45,513 nucleotides of DNA from positions 1-45,513 of the forward strand of contig CAMGZH010000020.1 in NCBI GenBank assembly GCA_946182825.1, read 5' to 3'. Positions 23,719-31,651 of the stretch are shown here, in pieces. Source of the DNA: an uncultured Lachnospiraceae bacterium. GTDB taxonomy: Bacteria; Bacillota; Clostridia; Lachnospirales; Lachnospiraceae. The position numbers and the translations under genes are program-made. Numbering within the stretch: the first letter of the stretch is position 1; every line of letters begins with the position of its first letter. The notes under the pieces are model-generated. The model was not told the origin of the DNA and searched no databases. It saw nothing but the letters and a program-made list of their open reading frames with translations.

Positions 23719-25467
23719 ATGGCATTTAACGGAATCACACTTCATGCGCTCGCAAGGGAATTACAGGAAAAGCTTACCGGTGGGCGCATTGTCAAGATCG
23801 CTCAACCAGAACCGGAAGAGTTGATCCTCACAATCAAGAATAACGGAGAGAAGTTTTTACTGCAGATCTCTGCAAATGCTTCGCTTCCGCTGATTTATCT
23901 TACCTCAGAGAATAAAAAGGCTCCCCTCACCGCTCCGAATTTCTGCATGCTTTTAAGAAAGTATATCGGAAATTCCCAGATCGATGAGATCCGACAGATC
24001 GATTTTGAACGGGTTTTATGCTTTAAGATCTCTCATCTGAATGAGTTGGGAGATCCGGCTGTAAAATACCTATATGTTGAGATCATGGGAAAGCATTCCA
24101 ATATTATTTTCTGCGATCAGGATCAGAAGATCCTTGATGCCATCAAACGAATCCCGGCTCAGGTCAGCTCTGTCCGAGAGGTCCTTCCGGGAAGAGAATA
24201 TTTCATTCCGGCGCAGGAAAACAAATACCAGCCAAATGACATTAACAGAACACGTTTTATGGAGGATATCCTTTCAAGACCGGTATCGATCTTTAAAGCC
24301 ATCCTCTCCTCCGTCATCGGTTTTTCCTCCACCTCCGTTCAGCAGCTGTGTACCATGGCAGGGGTCGATTCCGATGCTTCCACAGCCTCTTTATCCTCTT
24401 CGGAAAAGGCCGACATGTACGATGCTTTTACACGAATGCTCGCTACCATTGAACAAACACCTTCCCCCATCATCTATCTGGATGCCAAGGATCGGCATCC
24501 GGTGGAGTTTTGCGCCTATCCACTGCTGGCATACGAAGGCTACTGCATTCGGGACGATCACAACAGCGTATCCGAGGTGTTGGAACAGTATTTTGCCAAG
24601 AAGGCTTTGTATTCCAACATGAAGCAGCGCTCCTCCGATCTCCGCCGCTCCGTCAAGACCCTTCTTGAACGTGAAAGCAAAAAGCTTGATCTTCAGATCC
24701 GACAGATGAAGGATACCGAGAAAATGGAGCAATACCGTGTCTACGGCGAACTGCTTCACACCTACGGCTATCAGATTCCGGAGGGAGAAACATCAGCAAC
24801 CGTCACAAATTATTATGACAACCGGGAACTTACGATCCCTCTGGATCCGCAAAAGAGCGCCATGGAAAATGCCCAGCGGTATTTCGACAAATATACCAAA
24901 TGCAAGCGTACCCGTGTCGCCTTAACGGAGCAGATCAAAGAAACAGAAAAGACCGTTGAACATCTTTCCGCCATTTTAAACAGCCTTGAAATTGCAGAAA
25001 GCAGCAACGATCTTGACGAGATCCGACGGGAGCTTGAAGAATTCGGCTATATTCACAAGCACGCGAAAAACAAAAAGGAGAAAGCAGGAAAAAGCCACCC
25101 CCTGCATTTTGTAACAGAGGATGGCTTCCATATCTATGTCGGTAAGAACAACTATCAGAACGACGCCCTGACCTTTAAAAAGGCCACCGGCAACGACTGG
25201 TGGTTCCATGCCAAGAAGATACCGGGCTCCCACGTCATCGTTAAAACCGAGGGGGAAGAGCTGCCGGATGATGTATTTATGATCGCCGCCGAACTGGCCG
25301 GCTACTATTCCAGCGGAAAGGACTCCGAAAAGCTTGAGATCGACTATCTTCAGAAGAAGAATGTCAAAAAGCCTTCCGGTGCCGCTCCCGGATTTGTTAT
25401 TTATTACACAAACTATTCTATGATGATCCATCCACAGATCCGCGGGGTAAAGCGAATCGAGGATTGA
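23719..25467 (+). CDS. rqcH: NFACT-family Rqc2 homologue RqcH
   Basis: A 582-residue NFACT protein. In B. subtilis RqcH recruits tRNA-Ala to obstructed 50S subunits and adds C-terminal alanine tails to stalled nascent chains. NFACT-N (MAFNGITLHALARELQEKL onward, with GGRIVKIAQPEPEEL) and helix-hairpin-helix/coiled-coil regions (about 290-440) precede the NFACT-R domain (about 455-560, NDWWFHAKKIPGSHVIVK). It is older-named fibronectin-binding protein FbpA. AAAGGAG stands 6 nt before ATG. It is the only plus-strand gene in this stretch and ends stop-to-stop with recG. Confidence 0.94.
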   Translation: MAFNGITLHALARELQEKLTGGRIVKIAQPEPEELILTIKNNGEKFLLQISANASLPLIYLTSENKKAPLTAPNFCMLLRKYIGNSQIDEIRQIDFERVLCFKISHLNELGDPAVKYLYVEIMGKHSNIIFCDQDQKILDAIKRIPAQVSSVREVLPGREYFIPAQENKYQPNDINRTRFMEDILSRPVSIFKAILSSVIGFSSTSVQQLCTMAGVDSDASTASLSSSEKADMYDAFTRMLATIEQTPSPIIYLDAKDRHPVEFCAYPLLAYEGYCIRDDHNSVSEVLEQYFAKKALYSNMKQRSSDLRRSVKTLLERESKKLDLQIRQMKDTEKMEQYRVYGELLHTYGYQIPEGETSATVTNYYDNRELTIPLDPQKSAMENAQRYFDKYTKCKRTRVALTEQIKETEKTVEHLSAILNSLEIAESSNDLDEIRRELEEFGYIHKHAKNKKEKAGKSHPLHFVTEDGFHIYVGKNNYQNDALTFKKATGNDWWFHAKKIPGSHVIVKTEGEELPDDVFMIAAELAGYYSSGKDSEKLEIDYLQKKNVKKPSGAAPGFVIYYTNYSMMIHPQIRGVKRIED

Positions 25468-27525
25468 TCAGAGATTATGATAGGTCACACTTGCCACAAG
25501 ACTTTGATGACGGGAGATCGCAAGAAGCTCCGCATCAAAGTCTTCGCTTTTTTTACAGAAAAAATCTTCTATGTCCTCTCCTACCTCTTTTAACAGATCG
25601 CTATCCTGGTACAAGTCCGCAAGGGCGAAAGCAAAATCTCCGCTCTGTCGGATGCCGTAAAAATCCCCGGGGCCTCTCATCTTCAGATCCTCGTTGGCAA
25701 GGAAAAATCCGTCGTTGCTTGCAGTCATGACCTGAAGTCGTTTCGGGGCTTCTTTGGCTCCGGAGGTATCCACGAACATACAATAGGACTGGGCATCACC
25801 TCTTCCCACCCGTCCTCTCAACTGATGAAGCTGGGCAAGTCCAAACCTCTGGGCATCTTCGATCAGAATCACCGTGGCATTGGGCACATTAACTCCCACC
25901 TCAATCACCGTTGTAGACACCAGAACGTCGATCCGCCCCTTGGCGAACGCCTCCATGACTTCTTCCTTTTCCTCCGGTTTCATGGGACCATAAAGCACCC
26001 CTACGGAGGCACTTCCCGCAAAAAGTTCCCGTAGCTTCGCAGCGTAATCCTTTACGTTCTCTCCCTCCATTTTGTCACTGGCCTCCACCAAAGGACAGAT
26101 CACCATAGCCTGATGTCCGGCCCTCACCTCTTTGAGGATCATCTGGTAGGCCTTGGTTCGAAGCTTCGGATTGATCAAAGCATTTTTAATAGGCTTTCGT
26201 CTTGCCGGAACATCCGCGATCACCGAAATATTCATATTCTGGTAAAGGATCATAGCAAGGGTTCTGGGAATAGGCGTAGCGCTCATAACAAGAGAAAACG
26301 GGGCACTTCCCTTCTCCGAAAGCATTTTCCTTTGCTTGACACCGAACCGGTGCTGCTCGTCGGTAATTGCAAGGGCAAGATCATGGTATACGACCTTCTC
26401 CTGAAACAGTGCATGTGTCCCAAGGACAAAGTTCGCCTGTCCCGATGCGATCTGCTCCTGCACTTCCTTTCTGGCCCTTCCCTTTACCGAACCTGTTAGA
26501 AGCACCGCCTGATACGGAAGGCCGTATTCCTTTAAAAGTCCAAGGAAGGTTTCATAATGCTGCCTTGCCAAAACCTCTGTAGGAGCCATCATAACAGTCT
26601 GATAACCATTTTCCGCACAGCTTATCATAGCCAGAAAAGCAAGGATCGTCTTGCCGCTTCCCACATCTCCCTGAATCAGCCGTTGGGTGATATGCTCTCC
26701 CTTAAAATCCTGCAGAATATCCGCTAAGGCTCCCTGTTGTCCATCCGTCAGCCGGTAGGGAAGCTTTTCTATCACAAGGTCCTTCGCCTGGAACTTTGTG
26801 AAAACGTAAGGATTTACCGTCTCCTCTTCGCCCCTTTGCTCCTGTCGCATTTCCATGGCAAAATCAAAGAACTCATTATAACAGAGCCGCCTCCTTGCCT
26901 CCTTCAGATCCTCAAAATCATCCGGAAAATGCAGATGACGAAGTGCCCCTCGGTAGGTCATAAGATTCCGTTTCTTGATCATTGCCGACGGAATATAATC
27001 CTTCGGCTCATTACCTAACATGGTAAGGGCGGTGTCAACAGCTTTGCAGACGGTCGAATTTTTCAGTCCCCTGGTCAGGGCGTAAACCGGCTGTAACTGC
27101 TTTTGCTTCTCTAAATATTCCTCCGGTGTGAAGATCTTCGGCTGTTGCATTTTATAGCCTTTGCCGTGCTTTTCCAATATTCCGTAAAAAAAGCGGTGGG
27201 TCCCCGGAGGGAGCTGATGTCTCACATAGGGGGTACGATACCATACACACTCGATCTCGCAGCCAAAGCTTTTGACCTTTGTTGCAGTCACCGGCATCTT
27301 GCCGCCCCGGCCGGAAACCGGGTTGGTGATCACAGCCTCCACACAAAAAGCTTTCCCTGACATTTCCTCCCCGGGTTCCTCTTCCAGGGGATCCGGATAA
27401 GCAAAATAGGTCCTCGGATAAAATGTGATCAGGTCATAACAAGAGAAAACGCCTACTCTCTCAAAGAGAGCAGCCGTTTTCTCACCAATACCTTTAAGTT
27501 TTGTAATAGGGTCTGTTAACAACAT
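25468..27525 (-). CDS. recG: ATP-dependent DNA helicase RecG
   Basis: A 685-residue branch-migration helicase that remodels stalled forks. The N-terminal wedge/OB domain (about 1-235, helix-hairpin-helix KLKGIGEKTAALFERVGV) is followed by two RecA-like domains with Walker A GDVGSGKT at 286-293, DEQHRFGVKQR as motif II, TATPIPRTLAM-like SATPIPRTLAM as motif III, and QLRGRVGRGD as motif VI. Full length. It begins 2 bp after yloV. Its 3' end doubles as antisense to the rqcH terminator, which constrains its last codons. Confidence 0.97.
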   Translation of the reverse strand: MLLTDPITKLKGIGEKTAALFERVGVFSCYDLITFYPRTYFAYPDPLEEEPGEEMSGKAFCVEAVITNPVSGRGGKMPVTATKVKSFGCEIECVWYRTPYVRHQLPPGTHRFFYGILEKHGKGYKMQQPKIFTPEEYLEKQKQLQPVYALTRGLKNSTVCKAVDTALTMLGNEPKDYIPSAMIKKRNLMTYRGALRHLHFPDDFEDLKEARRRLCYNEFFDFAMEMRQEQRGEEETVNPYVFTKFQAKDLVIEKLPYRLTDGQQGALADILQDFKGEHITQRLIQGDVGSGKTILAFLAMISCAENGYQTVMMAPTEVLARQHYETFLGLLKEYGLPYQAVLLTGSVKGRARKEVQEQIASGQANFVLGTHALFQEKVVYHDLALAITDEQHRFGVKQRKMLSEKGSAPFSLVMSATPIPRTLAMILYQNMNISVIADVPARRKPIKNALINPKLRTKAYQMILKEVRAGHQAMVICPLVEASDKMEGENVKDYAAKLRELFAGSASVGVLYGPMKPEEKEEVMEAFAKGRIDVLVSTTVIEVGVNVPNATVILIEDAQRFGLAQLHQLRGRVGRGDAQSYCMFVDTSGAKEAPKRLQVMTASNDGFFLANEDLKMRGPGDFYGIRQSGDFAFALADLYQDSDLLKEVGEDIEDFFCKKSEDFDAELLAISRHQSLVASVTYHNL
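25498..25554 (+). terminator. rqcH terminator embedded in the recG coding region
   Basis: A perfect 12-bp inverted repeat, AAGACTTTGATG (25498-25509) with CATCAAAGTCTT (25533-25544), has an inner partial stem (CGGGAG...CTCCG). It is followed 3 nt later on the plus strand by seven T (25548-25554). It lies 31 bp past the rqcH stop, inside the last codons of the convergent recG. Confidence 0.8.
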
Positions 27526-27526
27526 A

Positions 27527-29173
27527 TTATTCCACAGATACTACGTAGTAATAGACAGGCTGTCCACCCGTCTGAAGTTCAACCTCAAGACTGTCAAATT
27601 CCTTCGCAATGGCTTCCTGAAGTGATGCTGTCACCTCTTCCTTGGCGTCAGAACCGGTATAGATGGACAGAAGGGAAGAATCCTCATCTACCATAGTATG
27701 TAACATCTCAATAAATGTCTTCTCGATATCCTGACCAACGGCAGAAATTCCCTGATCGGTAATTCCCATATAATCCCCCTGGTGGATCTCCTTATCATCA
27801 ATTGTGGTATCACGTACAGCATAGGTGATCTCGCCGGTCTTAACCTTTGTGATTTCCTCTTCCATACGCTCCCGGTTCTCCTCTACGGACTGATCCGGAA
27901 TAAAGTTGATCAAAGCAGTGACACCCTGAGGAAGTGTCTTGGTCGGAAGAACAATGACCTGCTTGTCCTCTACCAGTTCAACTGCCTGCTTTGCAGCCAT
28001 AACAATGTTCTTGTTGTTCGGAAGAACAAAGACAGCCTTCGCATTTACCTTATGGATGGCATCAATGATGTCGGCTGTACTCGGGTTCATCGTCTGACCA
28101 CCTTCGATGATGTAGTCGGCACCAAGACCCTTGAAAATCTCATTCAATCCGTCACCAATGGATACAGCTACAAATCCCATATCCTTGGCAGGCTCTGCAG
28201 AAACAGTCTCTTCCTTGGCGGGAGCTGTCTCTACGGACTTCTCCTCGGCCTTGGTCTCGATCTTAGGCGCAGCCTGGTTCACAACAGAAACATCTGTGAT
28301 GGCACCGTACTTCAACGCGCGGGTAATTGCCTTACCCGGCTCATTGGTATCCAAAGACACGGTAATCACGTGGGTGGAATGCTTCACAGTAACATTGCCG
28401 CCGATACCCTCAAGATAAGAACGAATCTCTGCATCGATTCCGGCTGCAAAAGCATCGGTTGTCACAATAGAAAATCCCGTCTTGTATAAAAGAGTCGGAG
28501 CCTGTACTTCCTCCTGCTGGCTGGCCTTATCCTCGCCAAAGCTAAGATCGATGGACTTGCCGCAAAGGTAATCGTATGCACCGGTCAGCACCTCAAGAAG
28601 ACCTGCTCCGCCGGAATCTACCACACCGGCCTGCTTTAATACCGGAAGCATATCCGGAGTCTTATCCAAAACGACCTGTGCATGCTCAACGATCTGTCCC
28701 AGGAAAGCCACCACATCCTCTGTGGTTGTAGAAAGTTCTGCTGCCTTATCCGCAATTCCCTTGGCTACGGTAAGAATGGTTCCTTCCTTTGGCTTCATAA
28801 CAGCACGATACGCTGTCTCACAGGACTTCTGGCAGGCATCGCTTAAGATAGAAACCGTCAGCTGATCCTCTGTCTTGATGATCTTGGTAAAACCTCTGAA
28901 AAGCTGAGAAAGGATAACGCCGGAGTTACCTCTTGCGCCGCGAAGAGATCCGGAAGAGATTGCCTTACATACAGACTTCATATCCGGATTCTCAAGATCA
29001 TGCACTGCCTTTGCTGCAGACATGATCGTCATTGTCATGTTCGTACCGGTATCACCATCCGGAACCGGGAAAACATTAAGCTCATTGATATGATCCTTCT
29101 TAGCCTCAAGATACTTAGCACCAGCTAAGAACATGCCAGCAAGCTGCTGGGAATCGATTGTATTGATTTCCAA
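27527..29173 (-). CDS. fakA: DAK2-domain protein, fatty-acid kinase FakA/YloV-like
   Basis: A 548-residue protein with an N-terminal DAK2 (dihydroxyacetone-kinase-like) ATP-binding domain: LNVFPVPDGDTGTNMTMTI with Asp39 and Asp41, SLRGARGNSGVILSQLFRGF, and DSGGAGLLEVLTGA. A middle and C-terminal region (about 230-548) includes QTMNPSTADIIDAIHKV and the glycine-rich VLPNNKNIVMAAKQA. In Firmicutes such proteins phosphorylate fatty acids bound to a DegV/FakB partner. An acidic, Ala/Glu-rich linker (about 300-330) is unusual. It lies between yloU and recG, the order seen in Bacillus. Confidence 0.88.
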   Translation of the reverse strand: MEINTIDSQQLAGMFLAGAKYLEAKKDHINELNVFPVPDGDTGTNMTMTIMSAAKAVHDLENPDMKSVCKAISSGSLRGARGNSGVILSQLFRGFTKIIKTEDQLTVSILSDACQKSCETAYRAVMKPKEGTILTVAKGIADKAAELSTTTEDVVAFLGQIVEHAQVVLDKTPDMLPVLKQAGVVDSGGAGLLEVLTGAYDYLCGKSIDLSFGEDKASQQEEVQAPTLLYKTGFSIVTTDAFAAGIDAEIRSYLEGIGGNVTVKHSTHVITVSLDTNEPGKAITRALKYGAITDVSVVNQAAPKIETKAEEKSVETAPAKEETVSAEPAKDMGFVAVSIGDGLNEIFKGLGADYIIEGGQTMNPSTADIIDAIHKVNAKAVFVLPNNKNIVMAAKQAVELVEDKQVIVLPTKTLPQGVTALINFIPDQSVEENRERMEEEITKVKTGEITYAVRDTTIDDKEIHQGDYMGITDQGISAVGQDIEKTFIEMLHTMVDEDSSLLSIYTGSDAKEEVTASLQEAIAKEFDSLEVELQTGGQPVYYYVVSVE

Positions 29174-29185
29174 GTTATATCCTCC

Positions 29186-29551
29186 TTAATCGATCACACG
29201 AATGCCTTCTACATAGACATTGATTGCGTCAACCGTCATTCCTGTGAATGCTTCCACCTTGTATTTAACGGTCTCTTTCAAATTGTCTGATACAGTGGCA
29301 ATACTTACACCATAAGAAATGATGCAGTGAAAATCCAAAGAGATTGCGTTATGATCATTTACTGTTACATCAATGCCGTGACCTAAATACTCTTTCTTCA
29401 AAAGCTTTACCAGTCCATCCTTCATGTTAACAGCAGCCATACCTACGATTCCAAAGCACTCAACAGCTACGGAGCCTGCATAGGTTGCAATTACGTCGGT
29501 ATCAATGATGATCTTACCCAGATCATTCTCCATCTGTCCCTGACCTTGCAT
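29186..29551 (-). CDS. yloU: Asp23/Gls24-family protein YloU
   Basis: A 121-residue Asp23/Gls24 protein (MQGQGQMENDLGKIIIDTDV, AGSVAVECFGIVGMAA, HCIISYGVSIATVSDNLKE). The family is associated with envelope stress; the exact role is unknown. The frame opens 5 codons earlier at 29566, but there the ATG overlaps the ribosome binding site; GGAGGT 7 nt upstream of the ATG at 29551 decides that start. First gene of yloU-fakA-recG, divergent from rpmB. Confidence 0.9.
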   Translation of the reverse strand: MQGQGQMENDLGKIIIDTDVIATYAGSVAVECFGIVGMAAVNMKDGLVKLLKKEYLGHGIDVTVNDHNAISLDFHCIISYGVSIATVSDNLKETVKYKVEAFTGMTVDAINVYVEGIRVID

Positions 29552-29629
29552 TAGATGTACCTCCAATTCTAATATTCATATTCATAGTCGATGAATTCGA
29601 TAAAATTAGCGACTTTATCACTATGGAAT

Positions 29630-29657
29630 ATTATATACGATTTAAAAGAAAGTGCAA
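29630..29657 (-). promoter_or_regulatory. Promoter of yloU-fakA-recG
   Basis: -35 TTGCAC (29652-29657) and perfect -10 TATAAT (29630-29635), spacer 16 bp, reading towards yloU. It is back-to-back with the rpmB promoter, whose -35 starts 15 bp away. Confidence 0.75.
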
Positions 29658-29671
29658 TGTAAAAAAACTTC

Positions 29672-29700
29672 TTGCATTTTTCAAAAAGATTTGCTAAACT
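29672..29700 (+). promoter_or_regulatory. Promoter of rpmB
   Basis: -35 TTGCAT (29672-29677) and -10 TAAACT (29695-29700), spacer 17 bp, with a TG one base upstream of the -10 (extended -10). The mRNA leader is about 45 nt and includes AAGGAGGTG before the rpmB ATG. Confidence 0.75.
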
Positions 29701-29754
29701 ACATTTGTTGTGTCGTGAGAGCGACTCAAAATTTGAGGCCAAGGAGGTGCTACG

Positions 29755-29940
29755 ATGGCAAAATGTGCAGTATGCGGTAAGGGTGCTCATTTCGGAAACA
29801 ATGTGAGCCATTCTCATAGAAGATCAAATCGTATCTGGAAATCAAATGTAAAATCAGTTAAATGTATCGTTAACGGTACTCCTAAGAGATTATATGTTTG
29901 CACTTCCTGCTTACGTTCCGGCGCTGTTGAGAGAGCATAA
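29755..29940 (+). CDS. rpmB: 50S ribosomal protein L28 (bL28)
   Basis: A 61-residue L28 of the zinc-binding kind: CxxC in MAKCAVCGKG and CxxC in YVCTSCLRSG, with NNVSHSHRRSNRIWKSNVKS between. A strong AAGGAGGTG lies 5-6 nt before ATG. Monocistronic, with its own promoter and terminator, divergent from yloU as in Bacillus. Confidence 0.98.
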   Translation: MAKCAVCGKGAHFGNNVSHSHRRSNRIWKSNVKSVKCIVNGTPKRLYVCTSCLRSGAVERA

Positions 29941-29954
29941 GTAAGAACAACGAA

Positions 29955-29980
29955 GCAACCAGTTTTCTGGTTGCTTTTTT
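29955..29980 (+). terminator. rpmB terminator
   Basis: Perfect 8-bp stem GCAACCAG (29955-29962)/CTGGTTGC (29967-29974), TTTT loop, then six T (29975-29980). Confidence 0.93.
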
Positions 29981-30014
29981 GTTACCCTGCAACAAAGGGA
30001 AACACTCCGGACAG

Positions 30015-30060
30015 TATAAGAAAAGCTGCAAGGCCCGATGGCCTTGCAGCTTTTCTTATA
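30015..30060. terminator. Bidirectional terminator, 21-bp perfect stem
   Basis: A perfect 21-bp inverted repeat (30015-30035 with 30040-30060) with a CGAT loop. The A/T-rich outer ends give a U-tract on either strand. It closes the gerW operon from the right and backs up the rpmB terminator from the left. Confidence 0.85.
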
Positions 30061-30070
30061 CTATCTTATC

Positions 30071-30514
30071 TTATTCTTCCAACATATCTTCCGTTGCAGC
30101 CTTGACTTCCTCGCGGATCACCTCTGCCGCTTCTTCCCGAACGGCCTTGTCGGAATCACTTCGCTTGAATCCATTCTTTTTACTCTTGATGGAATCCACA
30201 AAATCCGGCACCAGATCCAACAGCTTATCCATTCCGGAATTGGTAGCGATATTAATCAGTCTTGTAGTTCCATTGTGGATCACAAGAACAGCGGAAGGCG
30301 ACATCTTACCGCCCATTCCTCCGCCACCGTTATTGGCCCGGTCACTCGAGAAGGCACCGGCTCCCACGCCAAAGGATACATTCACCAACGGAACAATGAT
30401 GGTATCTCCAAAGGTAAGTGGCTCTCCTACCACCGTCCGCGACGTAAGAAAGCTGTCCATCCCCTTAAACAAAGATGCTACGGTATGATCAAAATTTGTA
30501 TTGTCTTTTGCCAT
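30071..30514 (-). CDS. gerW: GerW/YtfJ-family sporulation protein
   Basis: A 147-residue GerW (YtfJ) family protein. In B. subtilis it is a forespore-expressed spore protein needed for normal germination. Signatures: TVVGEPLTFGDTIIVPLVNVSFGVGAG, a glycine-rich NNGGGGMGGKMSPSAVLVI loop, and a C-terminal acidic/basic helix ending TEDMLEE. It follows ytfI by 2 bp with AAAGGAG at the start, the same pair as in Bacillus, and precedes a terminator. Confidence 0.9.
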   Translation of the reverse strand: MAKDNTNFDHTVASLFKGMDSFLTSRTVVGEPLTFGDTIIVPLVNVSFGVGAGAFSSDRANNGGGGMGGKMSPSAVLVIHNGTTRLINIATNSGMDKLLDLVPDFVDSIKSKKNGFKRSDSDKAVREEAAEVIREEVKAATEDMLEE

Positions 30515-30516
30515 GT

Positions 30517-31269
30517 TTACTCCTTTTTCCTTTTAACTCCCTTATAACTGTCTAACAGGCGCTGAATCTCCTTTTTGAAAAAGAATCCAATGCCCAGAAG
30601 GACCCATTGTATCAGGCAGCATCCACCGCCGATCGCAAAAGATCCTCTCAAATATAAAGCTTCAGAATCAAAATCCGGCCGAAGTTCTACCTTCTTCTGA
30701 TATGAAACCGGAATCACACTCAATACACCGGTGGCATATCCGGTAAAATCCGGTTCACCCAAGGCATAGTCGAAATTCATCTGAAACCTCTTTGGTTTGA
30801 TAACCCGAAGGACCTTTCCCACGAAAGAAAACAGCACAGGAAGAGCATCCTGCAGGGTATGATCCCTGATACATCCCAGTATGGCATGCTTCGTTTGCTT
30901 CTTTTCTTGTTCTTCGCTTTGAGCCCGGGGCTTTTTGGTCATTTTTTTCTTTTTTGACTTTACAGAGGTCTTCCTTTGGTTCTTTTCCTCGGTCTCCTGC
31001 GCTTCCCCTTCGTCATCCGTTGCATCTTCTTCCTCTTTACCGGTCTTCAGGAATCCGTAGAGAAGACGAAGAGAAAGTTCGCTTTCACCATCCCGATATG
31101 TAAAGCAGACACGGATCAGCCGCAAAGGATCCAATACCTTCCCCTGAAAAAAGATCTCGTCTTCGATCCTTCCATCCATCCGATAACGGATCGGAGCAAA
31201 GAATATATAAAAAAGTATCACAAGAACCAGGATCAGAAGCACCAGAAGGATCTTACCCAGCATTGCCAT
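30517..31269 (-). CDS. DUF2953 membrane protein (YtfI-like)
   Basis: A 250-residue protein with an N-terminal membrane segment (about 5-27) and a second hydrophobic stretch (about 213-233). A long highly charged middle (about 78-130, Glu-rich then Lys-rich) separates two conserved parts, FFAPIRYRMDGRIEDEI and DYALGEPDFTGYATGVLS, typical of DUF2953. Its partner gerW follows. AAGGAGG sits 7 nt before ATG 31269. Start overlaps the upstream small gene by 17 bp. The role in sporulation is inferred from pairing. Confidence 0.85.
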   Translation of the reverse strand: MAMLGKILLVLLILVLVILFYIFFAPIRYRMDGRIEDEIFFQGKVLDPLRLIRVCFTYRDGESELSLRLLYGFLKTGKEEEDATDDEGEAQETEEKNQRKTSVKSKKKKMTKKPRAQSEEQEKKQTKHAILGCIRDHTLQDALPVLFSFVGKVLRVIKPKRFQMNFDYALGEPDFTGYATGVLSVIPVSYQKKVELRPDFDSEALYLRGSFAIGGGCCLIQWVLLGIGFFFKKEIQRLLDSYKGVKRKKE

Positions 31270-31639
31270 GTCTTAACCTCCTTTTCCATTCTTTTGAGGT
31301 TAAAAACACCTGATCGCTGTAGCGCTCCCCGGGATCGACTCCGGCATGAATCATCTCCAGAAGGATCTCTCCCATCAGACGATAGGCTTCCTTTTTGCCT
31401 TCAACTATTCCGATGACCCTTGCCTTCTGATCCGTCAGTGCATACCAGCCCAGTCCGTGACCGCAGGATACGATTTCCATCCAATCCCCCGGATGATTCG
31501 AAAGGATCAAAAGATACACCCCCGGAAGGCGCTCCGCCCGTACAACATGAGAAATAAGCCGTGACGCTTTCATCCTATGACTGCTTACCGGCATATGTTC
31601 ATAAAAAAGCAGTTTTTCCCTTAAATCCCATTTTCTCAT
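31253..31639 (-). CDS. Unrecognised 128-residue protein
   Basis: A small protein between the PBP and DUF2953 genes. It has no signal peptide, membrane segment or cysteine motif. The middle (LPGVYLLILSNHPGDWMEIV, YALTDQKARVIGIVEGKKEA) suggests a compact alpha/beta fold. It has many Arg and His residues and is basic. Translation start is weak: only GGGAG about 18 nt upstream, within the end of the PBP gene. The overlap with DUF2953 (17 bp, which itself has a strong site) supports it being real. I do not recognise a family. Confidence 0.6.
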   Translation of the reverse strand: MRKWDLREKLLFYEHMPVSSHRMKASRLISHVVRAERLPGVYLLILSNHPGDWMEIVSCGHGLGWYALTDQKARVIGIVEGKKEAYRLMGEILLEMIHAGVDPGERYSDQVFLTSKEWKRRLRHGNAG

Positions 31640-31651
31640 ATATGAAGTATA

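Noticed and set aside
27782-28489. 235-codon plus-strand frame
   Set aside because: Antisense shadow of the FakA-like gene.
29569-29817. Minus-strand frame of 82 codons
   Set aside because: It is antisense to rpmB and its promoter and has no ribosome binding site.
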